A stretch of DNA of 5,282 nt from a bacterium (GTDB taxonomy: Bacteria; Elusimicrobiota; Elusimicrobia; Elusimicrobiales; UBA9959), in assembly GCA_021845705.1 (NCBI GenBank), contig JAJZVJ010000211.1, positions 1 through 5,282 on the forward strand, given 5' to 3'. This document shows, piece after piece, positions 1-5,282 of the stretch; the stretch's first letter is position 1, and every line of letters starts with the position of its first letter. Under the pieces are notes generated by a model. The model saw only the letters and a list, made by a program, of their open reading frames with translations. It did no database searches and was not told the DNA's origin. The translations under genes and the position numbers were made by a program.

Positions 1-13
1 GGTTTATCGATTT

Positions 14-1294
14 ATGAAAAAAGTTCTGTTTTGCGCCGCGCTGGCCCTGTGCCCCGTTCATGCTTTAGCCCAGGACGCGGCTTCAGAGCTGGAGATGTTC
101 TCCAGCTCTGAAATAGTCACGCAAGCCGTCTCTACCGCGCCCGTTGAGGAAGAAAAAAAGACCATCGGCTTTTCCGGCGAAGTTGTGAGCGTAATGGAAG
201 ACATAGCCTACAGCTCCTCCAGCGCGGGCTCGCTTAACTCCTATATAACCGGCAACTTTATGCTGGACGCGCGCCTGAAGGGGGGCGTAAAAGCTTTTGC
301 CAACCTTGAGACCAGTTATTATCCCGGCCAGCACCAGACCACTTCCACCCTGCGCGAGGTCTTCCTGGATTTTAATATAGACCACCGGGTTTATTTCCGC
401 ACCGGCAAGCAGGTGCTGCAGTGGGGCAGGTGTTATTTGTGGAACCCCACCGACCTGGTTAATGTTGAAAAGAACCATTTCGTGCCCAAGATAGGCTCGC
501 GGGAAGGCGCCTACGGCCTTAAATTCCACGTCCCGTTCGGGACCACTTACAATATCTACGGTTTCCTGGATACCGGCAACGCGGCCGAAGCCCGGGACCT
601 GGGCGGCGCGCTTAAGTTCGAGCTGCTTAGCGGCCGCACCGAAATGGCTTTCTCGGGCTGGGCCAAGCGCGACCGCCGGGCCGTCTTCGGCTACGATCTT
701 TCAAGCCGCTTGGGAGATGTGGACATAGCGGGCGAGGTGAGCGTGGCGCGCCGCGACAATACCCGCCTGATACGCGAGCGCAACGGCGTAATGGAAACCT
801 ACCTTAACGACCAGGACTGGATCACCAAGGCGGCCATAGACTTCAGCAAAGGTTTCAGGCTGGGCAATTTCAACGACAGGCTTACCGTAACCTCCGAGTT
901 CTTTTATAACCAGGACGGCTATGTTAAAACCCCGTTCAGGGATAAGACCATCTATGCTTTTTCCGGCCCGCTGGCCGCGGCGGTCCCGGCCGGGACCAGA
1001 GGCCTGTACCTGTTGGGGAACGGCCTTTACGACACTAATTACCTATCCCGCTACTACGGCGCGCTATTCACCAGCATAAGCCGGTTCATAATAACGGACC
1101 TTACGCTGAACATGAACTATATCCACAATTTCAACGACGACACCGGCCTCCTCTCCGCCGGCGTCAACTACAAGAACCTCAACGACTTTACCGCCGGCTG
1201 CCTGGTAATGACCCCGCTCGGCCCCGCCAACGGCGAATACACCTTCTCCGGCGCCAAACTGTTCGCGCAGCTCACCGCCGGCGTTTCGTTCTGA
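14..1294 (+). CDS. Predicted outer-membrane beta-barrel (porin-like) protein
   Basis: This 426-residue protein is probably an outer-membrane channel or barrel. Residues 1-19 look like a Sec signal peptide: Lys2-Lys3, a hydrophobic core, and Ala-Leu-Ala before a likely cut ahead of Gln20. A low-complexity, Ser/Glu-rich stretch (about 21-50) follows, then alternating polar/hydrophobic strands to the end. The chain ends in Phe (Gly-Val-Ser-Phe), as expected of a barrel-assembly C-terminal signal. The best conserved-looking part is residues 129-148: Arg-Thr-Gly-Lys-Gln, then Trp-Gly, then Asn-Pro-Thr-Asp. This resembles the R-x-G-x-Q...WG...NP-x-D pattern of DUF1302-like and alginate-export-like barrels; the family assignment is inferred from memory. 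The ATG at 14 is chosen because the signal peptide begins there. The 13 visible upstream bases hold no Shine-Dalgarno motif. The substrate is unknown. Cys140 and Cys396 are unusual for a barrel. No partner gene is visible upstream. Confidence 0.8.
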   Translation: MKKVLFCAALALCPVHALAQDAASELEMFSSSEIVTQAVSTAPVEEEKKTIGFSGEVVSVMEDIAYSSSSAGSLNSYITGNFMLDARLKGGVKAFANLETSYYPGQHQTTSTLREVFLDFNIDHRVYFRTGKQVLQWGRCYLWNPTDLVNVEKNHFVPKIGSREGAYGLKFHVPFGTTYNIYGFLDTGNAAEARDLGGALKFELLSGRTEMAFSGWAKRDRRAVFGYDLSSRLGDVDIAGEVSVARRDNTRLIRERNGVMETYLNDQDWITKAAIDFSKGFRLGNFNDRLTVTSEFFYNQDGYVKTPFRDKTIYAFSGPLAAAVPAGTRGLYLLGNGLYDTNYLSRYYGALFTSISRFIITDLTLNMNYIHNFNDDTGLLSAGVNYKNLNDFTAGCLVMTPLGPANGEYTFSGAKLFAQLTAGVSF

Positions 1295-1329
1295 ACGGGG
1301 GGCGGCAGGGGGTCTGGCCCGCGCACCCT

Positions 1330-1450
1330 GGAAGATGGCCGTTTGAGGCGCATAGCTCTTCGATACGGCACTAGCATAGCTTCGGAAACCGTTGGCCGTC
1401 TGACGAGCATAGCTCTAGATACGGCACGGGCATAGCCCAGCGCGGTTTCC
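1330..1450. repeat. Two-copy imperfect tandem repeat with dyad structure
   Basis: Two related units lie head to tail, roughly 1330-1383 and 1384-1440. Both run GGAA, GGCCGT, GCATAGCTCT, GATACGGCAC, GCATAGC in that order. The core 1334-1380 aligns with 1391-1436 with one single-base gap and a few substitutions. The word GCATAGC occurs four times, starting at 1350, 1374, 1407 and 1430. Each unit can fold: GCCGT pairs with ACGGC (1338-1342 with 1365-1369; 1395-1399 with 1421-1425). In unit B an inner GAGC/GCTC stem (1405-1408 with 1412-1415) closes on a three-base ATA loop. GGAAACCG (1384-1391) is the exact reverse complement of CGGTTTCC (1443-1450) and encloses unit B. This may be an intergenic palindromic (REP/MITE-like) element or part of a structured transcript. 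Its function is not known. Confidence 0.6.
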
Positions 1451-1476
1451 CCCCAGCCGGGAAAATGAGGCTGGGG
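1451..1476. terminator. GC-rich hairpin, possible weak terminator
   Basis: CCCCAGCC (1451-1458) pairs perfectly with GGCTGGGG (1469-1476) across a ten-base A-rich loop. No T tract follows on either strand; on the plus strand a C run follows instead, so this is not a canonical intrinsic terminator. The next 50 or so bases (1477-1533) are C-rich and G-poor, which would suit Rho-dependent termination of transcripts from the barrel gene ending at 1294. That role is an inference. Confidence 0.3.
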
Positions 1477-1530
1477 CCCCCCTCCCCAAAGCGGCTCCAG
1501 GGCAACCCCTCACCACCCCTCCGAAGAATC

Positions 1531-1559
1531 TTCAGAGCCTGATAACACACGCGGATAAT
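1531..1559 (+). promoter_or_regulatory. Candidate promoter for the symporter-cyclase operon
   Basis: GATAAT at 1554-1559 matches the bacterial -10 consensus at five of six positions. TTCAGA at 1531-1536 is a moderate -35 match, 17 bases upstream. The area is abruptly AT-rich compared with its surroundings. Transcription would begin about 1566, leaving a leader of only about ten bases before the ATG at 1577. A second -10-like word, TAAAAT at 1564-1569, would give an almost leaderless message. Either would fit the lack of a ribosome-binding site here. The call rests on motif matching alone. Confidence 0.35.
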
Positions 1560-1576
1560 AAGTTAAAATTTAAACC

Positions 1577-2899
1577 ATGGAATCTTTCAACGCGTTTCTG
1601 GAAAAAGCGGGAGGCATTGTCTGGGGCGCGCCGCTCATTATCCTGCTTTTCGGAACCCATCTCTACCTTACTTTCAGGCTGGGGCTGATACAGCGCCACC
1701 TGTGGAAAGCCATTAAGATCTCTTTCAGCCGGGAAAAGGAAGGCGAGGGGGAGATCTCGCAGTTCGGCGCCCTGATGACGGCGCTCGCCGCCACCATAGG
1801 CACCGGGAATATTGTGGGCGTAGCCACGGCCGTGGCCGCGGGCGGGCCGGGGGCAGTGCTGTGGATGTGGCTTACCGGGGTTTTCGGCATAGCCACCAAA
1901 TACGCGGAGGCGCTGCTCTCGGTGAAATACCGCATCGCCCTGCCCAACGGCGAGATAACCGGCGGCCCGATGTACGTGCTGGAAAGAGGGCTCAACGCCA
2001 AGTGGCTGGGCGTCATCTTCGCCTTCTTCACCGCCGTAGCCGCCTTCGGCATCGGCAACATGGTGCAGGCCAATTCCATCTCCCAGATGCTCAAGGACAC
2101 CTTCGGCCTGTCCACCTGGATAAGCGGCGCGGTCATGACCGGGCTTACGGCGTTCGTCATCCTGGGCGGCATAAGGTCCATAGCCAGGTTCTGCGAGAAA
2201 CTGGTCCCGTTCATGGCCGTGTTCTACGTGCTCGGCTGCGGCCTTATCCTGTTCCTGAATTTTGGCAAACTGCCGGGGACGATAAGCCTGATCTTTACCT
2301 CCGCCTTCAACGGGCAGGCCGCCATAGGCGGGTTCATGGGCGCCGGCGTGAAAGAAGCCATGCGCTACGGCATAGCCCGCGGGCTTTTCTCCAACGAATC
2401 GGGGCTGGGCTCGGCCCCCATCGTGGCCGCGGCCGCCCAGACCAGGAACCCCGTAAGGCAGGCCCTCGTTTCTTCCACCGGAACTTTCTGGGATACCGTC
2501 GTGGTGTGCCTTATGACCGGCCTTGTGGTGGTAAGCGCCGGCGACTGGCAGACCGGGCTTAAGGGCGCGGCGCTCACCAAAAGCGCTTTCTCGCATATCC
2601 CCTATATCGGCCCCTCCGTGCTCAGCCTCGGGCTGCTCACTTTCGTGTTCTCCACCATCCTCGGCTGGGAGTATTACGGCGAGAAAGCGGCGGAATACCT
2701 CCTGGGAGTAAAGTCCGTAATGCCGTACCGGTACCTCTGGATAGCGGCGGTGATGGCGGGCTCGGTGGCCGCCCTCCCGGCTGTCTGGAATTTCGCCGAC
2801 ATTTTCAACGGCCTGATGGCCGTCCCCAACCTTATTTCGCTGCTCCTGCTCGCGCCCGTGGCGGCCGCCGAAACGGCGAAATACATAAACGAACCCTGA
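1577..2899 (+). CDS. Sodium:alanine/glycine symporter, AGCS family (AlsT/AgcS-like)
   Basis: This 440-residue inner-membrane protein is a full-length member of the alanine-or-glycine:cation symporter family, which imports small neutral amino acids with Na+ (or H+) using a LeuT-like fold. Recognisable family blocks run in the usual order. The N-terminus goes directly into the first membrane segment (about 12-36). Gly-Thr-Gly-Asn-Ile followed by Gly-Gly-Pro-Gly-Ala and Trp-Met-Trp lies at 75-98. Ile-Thr-Gly-Gly-Pro-Met-Tyr is at 127-133. Arg-Gly-Leu-Phe-Ser-Asn-Glu-Ser-Gly-Leu-Gly-Ser-Ala-Pro is at 268-281. Gly-Trp-Glu-Tyr-Tyr-Gly-Glu is at 363-369. About ten or eleven hydrophobic segments are present. 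The ATG at 1577 is secure because the N-terminus matches the family's usual start, yet no Shine-Dalgarno sequence precedes it. The cyclase gene starts 11 bases after the stop, so the two are probably co-transcribed. Exact substrate (Ala, Gly, Gln or other) cannot be told from the sequence. Confidence 0.95.
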   Translation: MESFNAFLEKAGGIVWGAPLIILLFGTHLYLTFRLGLIQRHLWKAIKISFSREKEGEGEISQFGALMTALAATIGTGNIVGVATAVAAGGPGAVLWMWLTGVFGIATKYAEALLSVKYRIALPNGEITGGPMYVLERGLNAKWLGVIFAFFTAVAAFGIGNMVQANSISQMLKDTFGLSTWISGAVMTGLTAFVILGGIRSIARFCEKLVPFMAVFYVLGCGLILFLNFGKLPGTISLIFTSAFNGQAAIGGFMGAGVKEAMRYGIARGLFSNESGLGSAPIVAAAAQTRNPVRQALVSSTGTFWDTVVVCLMTGLVVVSAGDWQTGLKGAALTKSAFSHIPYIGPSVLSLGLLTFVFSTILGWEYYGEKAAEYLLGVKSVMPYRYLWIAAVMAGSVAALPAVWNFADIFNGLMAVPNLISLLLLAPVAAAETAKYINEP

Positions 2900-2910
2900 A
2901 CCCCGGTACT

Positions 2911-4155
2911 ATGAAAAAAGAAAAGATCGACGGACTATTCGCGGAGGAGGAAAAGGCCGGAGAGCAGAAAGTGAATATAATCCGCCTCGCGGCCATCGCC
3001 GTTTTCTTCGCGGACGAGATGTTCAATTATTATTTCCTGGGCGTGGTGGATCCCGCCATACACCTGCGCACCGTCTGGACCCTGATAGCCTGGGAAGCGT
3101 TCGCCCTGGCCGCCTGGGGGCACGTAAACTATAAAGGAAGCTACGCCCGGTGGATGAAATACGCCTCCACCAGCGTGGACGTAGTTTTTCTTACCTTCAT
3201 AATTATCGCGCTCGAGGCCAACAGCGGCCCGCTTATTTCGCTTTATTACCTGCTCATCGCGCACTCGGCCCTGCGTTACAGCCGGCGCGCCATCTTCGCC
3301 GTTACCGGGCTTTCGGCCGCCGGCTACGCGCTGGTGTGGTGGTCCTCTTTCGGGAACCCGCATATCGCGCCGGTCTCCACCTACGCGGCCGGCATACATA
3401 TCCTGGCCATGCTAGTCATGGGCGTGATAGTGGGCTACGTTGTAAAGAAAATGCGCAAGCTCGTCCTGAAATTCGCGGACAGCCTTGTGCGCAGGGAGCT
3501 CGCGGAGAACGCCCTGCTGCGCTATGTCTCGCACCAGGTGGCGCGGAAGATCCTGGATTCACCCGACGGCGGCGCAATAATGCGCGAGGGCCGGCGTACG
3601 CACGTAGCCATCCTTTTTTCCGATATACGCGGCTTCACCCCCATGGCGGAGACCATGCAGCCCGAGGCCCTGCTTAAGCTGCTCAACGGCTATTTCCGCC
3701 GCATGGTGGACATAGTCTTCAAGCACAACGGCACGCTGGATAAATTCGTGGGCGACGCGCTTATCGTGGTCTTCAACGACCCTTTCGACCAGCCGGACGC
3801 CGAGAAACGCGCCGTGCTCTGCGCCTCCGAGATGCAGAAAGAAATAGAGGTTTTCAACAAAGAGCAGGCAGCCGCCGGCGGCAGGACCCTGGGCGTGGGC
3901 ATAGGCGTGCACTGCGGCCAGGTAGTGGCCGGCAACGTGGGCTCCGAGTCCCGCATGGATTACACCGTGATGGGCGACACCGTTAATTTCACCTCCCGGC
4001 TGCAGGGCAAAGCCCCGGCCGGGGCCGTATACGTTTCTTCGGCGGTGATGGAGAAGACCCGGGCCGACTTCTCTTACCGCAGCCTGGGCGCCATGACCTT
4101 TAAAGGCTGCAGCGAGCCGGCCGAAGTGCACGCTTTGAACCGAACGGGGGCATGA
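2911..4155 (+). CDS. Membrane-anchored class III adenylate cyclase (class IIIb-like)
   Basis: This 414-residue protein should convert ATP to cyclic AMP on the cytoplasmic side of the inner membrane. After a charged N-terminus (1-20) come about six hydrophobic segments (roughly 22-44, 53-73, 87-102, 105-121, 125-147, 158-178), then a helical linker (about 179-215), then the catalytic domain (230-410). Expected active-site residues are all present: metal ligands Asp238 (Phe-Ser-Asp-Ile-Arg-Gly-Phe-Thr) and Asp282 (Lys-Phe-Val-Gly-Asp), purine-contacting Lys278 and Thr352, and transition-state residues Asn359 and Arg363. A single domain carries both halves, so it should act as a homodimer. The Lys/Thr pair predicts adenylate rather than guanylate cyclase, and places it with class IIIb. 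The six-helix sensor region matches no domain I can name. The ATG at 2911 has no Shine-Dalgarno site; a GTG at 2971 (codon 21) does and would start just before the first helix, so the true start is uncertain. Confidence 0.92.
   Translation: MKKEKIDGLFAEEEKAGEQKVNIIRLAAIAVFFADEMFNYYFLGVVDPAIHLRTVWTLIAWEAFALAAWGHVNYKGSYARWMKYASTSVDVVFLTFIIIALEANSGPLISLYYLLIAHSALRYSRRAIFAVTGLSAAGYALVWWSSFGNPHIAPVSTYAAGIHILAMLVMGVIVGYVVKKMRKLVLKFADSLVRRELAENALLRYVSHQVARKILDSPDGGAIMREGRRTHVAILFSDIRGFTPMAETMQPEALLKLLNGYFRRMVDIVFKHNGTLDKFVGDALIVVFNDPFDQPDAEKRAVLCASEMQKEIEVFNKEQAAAGGRTLGVGIGVHCGQVVAGNVGSESRMDYTVMGDTVNFTSRLQGKAPAGAVYVSSAVMEKTRADFSYRSLGAMTFKGCSEPAEVHALNRTGA
2959..2964 (+). promoter_or_regulatory. Possible ribosome-binding site for an internal GTG start of the cyclase
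   Basis: GGAGAG at 2959-2964 lies six bases before GTG at 2971, which is in frame with the cyclase. Starting here would remove only a charged 20-residue tail and begin directly at the first membrane helix. However, purine runs also arise from the Glu and Lys codons in this stretch (GGAGGAGG at 2943-2950 is another), so the match may be coincidental. Confidence 0.3.
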
Positions 4156-4174
4156 CCGGATCCCGGCCGGAAAT

Positions 4175-4211
4175 AAAGAACGGCGCGTCCTTAAAGGCGC
4201 GCCGTTCTTTT
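4175..4211. terminator. Strong bidirectional intrinsic terminator between convergent genes
   Basis: A perfect 13-base stem pairs 4175-4187 (AAAGAACGGCGCG) with 4198-4210 (CGCGCCGTTCTTT) across a ten-base loop. On the plus strand the stem ends in TTTT, serving the cyclase that stops at 4155. On the minus strand the same stem is followed by TTTATTT, serving the phosphoesterase whose stop is at 4226. Its position between two convergent genes and the T tracts on both sides fit a shared Rho-independent terminator. Confidence 0.9.
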
Positions 4212-4225
4212 GTGTCCTCCCCCAT

Positions 4226-5212
4226 TCACCGCCAGATGCCGGTTATCGGCGAAGCCGAGGCGTCGTTCTGCCCCAGCGTTCCCAGTCCGAGCGTATCCTC
4301 TATGGTGCGCAGCAGGCTGTAGTGGGTATAGGCGTTCTGCGAAACGCTGCCCGGCTGCACGGAGTCCCCGTAAACCGCCGTGTAAATGTGGTTGGAGGCG
4401 GTGGATTTGTCGTCTTCGTCGAAGGTTATCACCAGCAGCATGTCCCGCATGAAAGCGGGGTCCTTCATCAGCGGGCCGAAGTAGGAGGCGAGCCATCTGT
4501 CGGCGTAGGCCACGCCGGTGTTATGCCCGTCGTTCTTTATGTCGGGAACGAAGAACGTGAAATCGGCGAGTTGGCCGTTGGCTATATCGGAACTGAAGCC
4601 GGAGTCGTCCACGATGTTGGCGCAGCGCTGCGGGTCCCGCTGTACGTTCAGGTAGCTTATGAACGGCACATGCTTGCGCACGTAGGTGCCCGATTGAGCG
4701 CCCAGGTAGCAGTTCCCGGGGTAGCCCTGGGCGTACACCTTCCAGGACTTGCCTTTGGCTTCCAGCAGGTCCCCGAGGTGCTTCACGTTCAGGTTGACCG
4801 GCTTGTCGTTTACGACGCCGGCCGTGGTTCCCGCCGTGAACGCTATATAGTTGCCCTGGGAGGGATGGGTTTCGGCGTCCAGGTTTGAAAGCAGGGCGCC
4901 CTGCCTGGCGAAACTGGAAAGGAAAGCGGAGGCCATGGCGCTGTTGTAGCTGATGTTCTCAAGGAAGATCACCGTCACTTTCTTGAAAGCGGGCGAGCCG
5001 GACTTTAAAACCATGGAAGGCTTTATCTCCGGAAGGGCGGCGGGGGCCGGTCCCGGCCGCCCGAGCGCGGCGAAATTATCGGAACCGCCGCGGCGCAGCG
5101 TTTCAGGGCTTTCCGAGGCACTGGCGCAGGCCGTATTTAATGAAATAAGGGCCGGAATTAAAAGTGTTGAAGCTATATAAGTTTTGGTGTATCGCCGTGA
5201 AGTAATAGACAT
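4226..5212 (-). CDS. Exported phosphoesterase (AcpA / phospholipase C-type family)
   Basis: This 328-residue protein belongs to the phosphoesterase family that includes acid phosphatase AcpA and bacterial non-haemolytic phospholipases C (PF04185-type). It should hydrolyse phosphate esters outside the cytoplasm. The first 30 residues form a signal peptide with basic residues at 6-10, a hydrophobic core and Ala-Cys-Ala before Ser31. A Gly/Pro/Ala-rich linker follows to about 70. Family landmarks are Val-Ile-Phe-Leu-Glu-Asn at 81-86 (Glu85 and Asn86 likely metal ligands), Thr-His-Pro-Ser-Gln-Gly-Asn-Tyr at 115-122 (likely nucleophile region), Asn-Asp-Gly-His-Asn at 227-231, Thr-Phe-Asp-Glu-Asp-Asp at 263-268 (likely metal-binding Asp), and Tyr-Thr-His-Tyr-Ser-Leu-Leu-Arg-Thr-Ile-Glu-Asp at 295-306. 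The C-terminus looks complete. Cys168 and Cys197 could form a disulfide. The start has an AGAGG site five bases upstream. Substrate is unknown: phosphomonoester, phospholipid or other. Confidence 0.9.
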   Translation of the reverse strand: MSITSRRYTKTYIASTLLIPALISLNTACASASESPETLRRGGSDNFAALGRPGPAPAALPEIKPSMVLKSGSPAFKKVTVIFLENISYNSAMASAFLSSFARQGALLSNLDAETHPSQGNYIAFTAGTTAGVVNDKPVNLNVKHLGDLLEAKGKSWKVYAQGYPGNCYLGAQSGTYVRKHVPFISYLNVQRDPQRCANIVDDSGFSSDIANGQLADFTFFVPDIKNDGHNTGVAYADRWLASYFGPLMKDPAFMRDMLLVITFDEDDKSTASNHIYTAVYGDSVQPGSVSQNAYTHYSLLRTIEDTLGLGTLGQNDASASPITGIWR

Positions 5213-5282
5213 TAAATCCTCTGGTCCTGACCGGGAGTTATGTCCATGGCGACTCCTGATTGAGGTCCGGAGGTGGATGCTC
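5212..5282 (-). CDS. Short upstream frame overlapping the phosphoesterase start (leader peptide or 3' end of a neighbouring gene)
   Basis: On the minus strand a frame stays open from the window edge (5282) to a TAA at 5214-5212. That TAA overlaps the phosphoesterase ATG by one base (TAATG). Within it, an ATG at 5247-5245 is preceded by AGGAG (5257-5253) with a five-base spacer, which would give an 11-residue peptide, MDITPGQDQRI. Either this is a leader peptide coupled to the phosphoesterase, or it is the last 23 or so codons of a gene running in from the right. The visible residues match nothing I recognise, and a 23-codon open frame is weak evidence alone. AGGAGT/ACTCC pairing (5256-5252 with 5238-5234) could hide the internal ribosome-binding site. 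Confidence 0.35.
   Translation of the reverse strand, partial: ASTSGPQSGVAMDITPGQDQRI
5217..5222 (-). promoter_or_regulatory. Ribosome-binding site of the phosphoesterase
   Basis: Read on the minus strand, AGAGGA (5222 down to 5217) stands four to five bases before the ATG at 5212. It is the only one of the four main starts with a recognisable Shine-Dalgarno match, and it supports this ATG as the start of the signal peptide. Confidence 0.6.

Noticed and set aside
1306..1330. CAGGG/CCCTG pairing after the barrel gene as a terminator
   Set aside because: The stem is only five bases with a 15-base loop and no T tract, so it is not convincing.
1330..1450. CRISPR array
   Set aside because: There are only two diverged units, the similarity covers nearly the entire unit with no unique spacers, and no cas genes are present.
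1532..2596. Long minus-strand open frame (354 codons) opposite the symporter
   Set aside because: It is antisense to a clear AGCS gene. Its translation is Gly/His/Arg/Pro-rich with no family motifs, as expected of a shadow frame in GC-rich DNA.
3559..4131. Minus-strand frame of 190 codons opposite the cyclase domain
   Set aside because: It lies wholly within the cyclase catalytic domain on the other strand, has low-complexity Gly/His/Ala composition and shows no recognisable domain.
4322..4888. Plus-strand frame of 188 codons opposite the phosphoesterase
   Set aside because: It is a Val/Gly-rich shadow of the phosphoesterase gene with no signal, motif or ribosome-binding site.
5117..5128. 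Lipoprotein lipobox at Cys29 of the phosphoesterase
   Set aside because: The residues before Cys29 are Asn-Thr-Ala, lacking the usual Leu at -3. Ala-Cys-Ala before Ser31 fits signal peptidase I better.

Overview
The window carries four intact protein genes on GC-rich DNA, in the order outer-membrane barrel protein (+), sodium:amino-acid symporter (+), membrane-anchored class III nucleotidyl cyclase (+), then a convergent exported phosphoesterase (-). A secreted beta-barrel with a signal peptide and a C-terminal Phe points to a diderm (Gram-negative-type) bacterium. The DNA is strongly GC-biased at third codon positions, yet ATA is a common isoleucine codon: about a dozen of roughly thirty Ile codons in the symporter. 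I have seen this combination in uncultured phyla such as Elusimicrobiota, but that assignment is a guess. No mobile element, CRISPR array, tRNA or rRNA was found.

Bases 14-1294 encode the barrel protein, whose start lies only 13 bases from the window edge. Bases 1295-1576 are non-coding. They hold a two-copy structured tandem repeat (about 1330-1450), a GC-rich hairpin (1451-1476), a C-rich G-poor stretch and a possible promoter just before the symporter. Bases 1577-4155 form a probable two-gene operon, symporter then cyclase, separated by only 11 bases. A strong bidirectional terminator (4175-4211) separates this operon from the phosphoesterase (5212-4226, minus strand). Upstream of the phosphoesterase, the last 70 bases of the window contain a short reading frame whose stop overlaps the phosphoesterase start as TAATG.

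The transporter should bring in alanine, glycine or a related amino acid with Na+. The cyclase should make cyclic AMP at the inner membrane. It has a Lys/Thr pair at the purine-specificity positions, as in the bicarbonate-responsive class IIIb cyclases. The tight pairing suggests that transport and second-messenger signalling are co-expressed, but nothing in the sequence proves a functional link. The barrel and the phosphoesterase are envelope or exported proteins with no demonstrated link to the operon. I see mostly ordinary families here. The more unusual signals are the intergenic repeat, the absence of Shine-Dalgarno sites at three of four starts, the cyclase active-site type and the overlapping leader frame.
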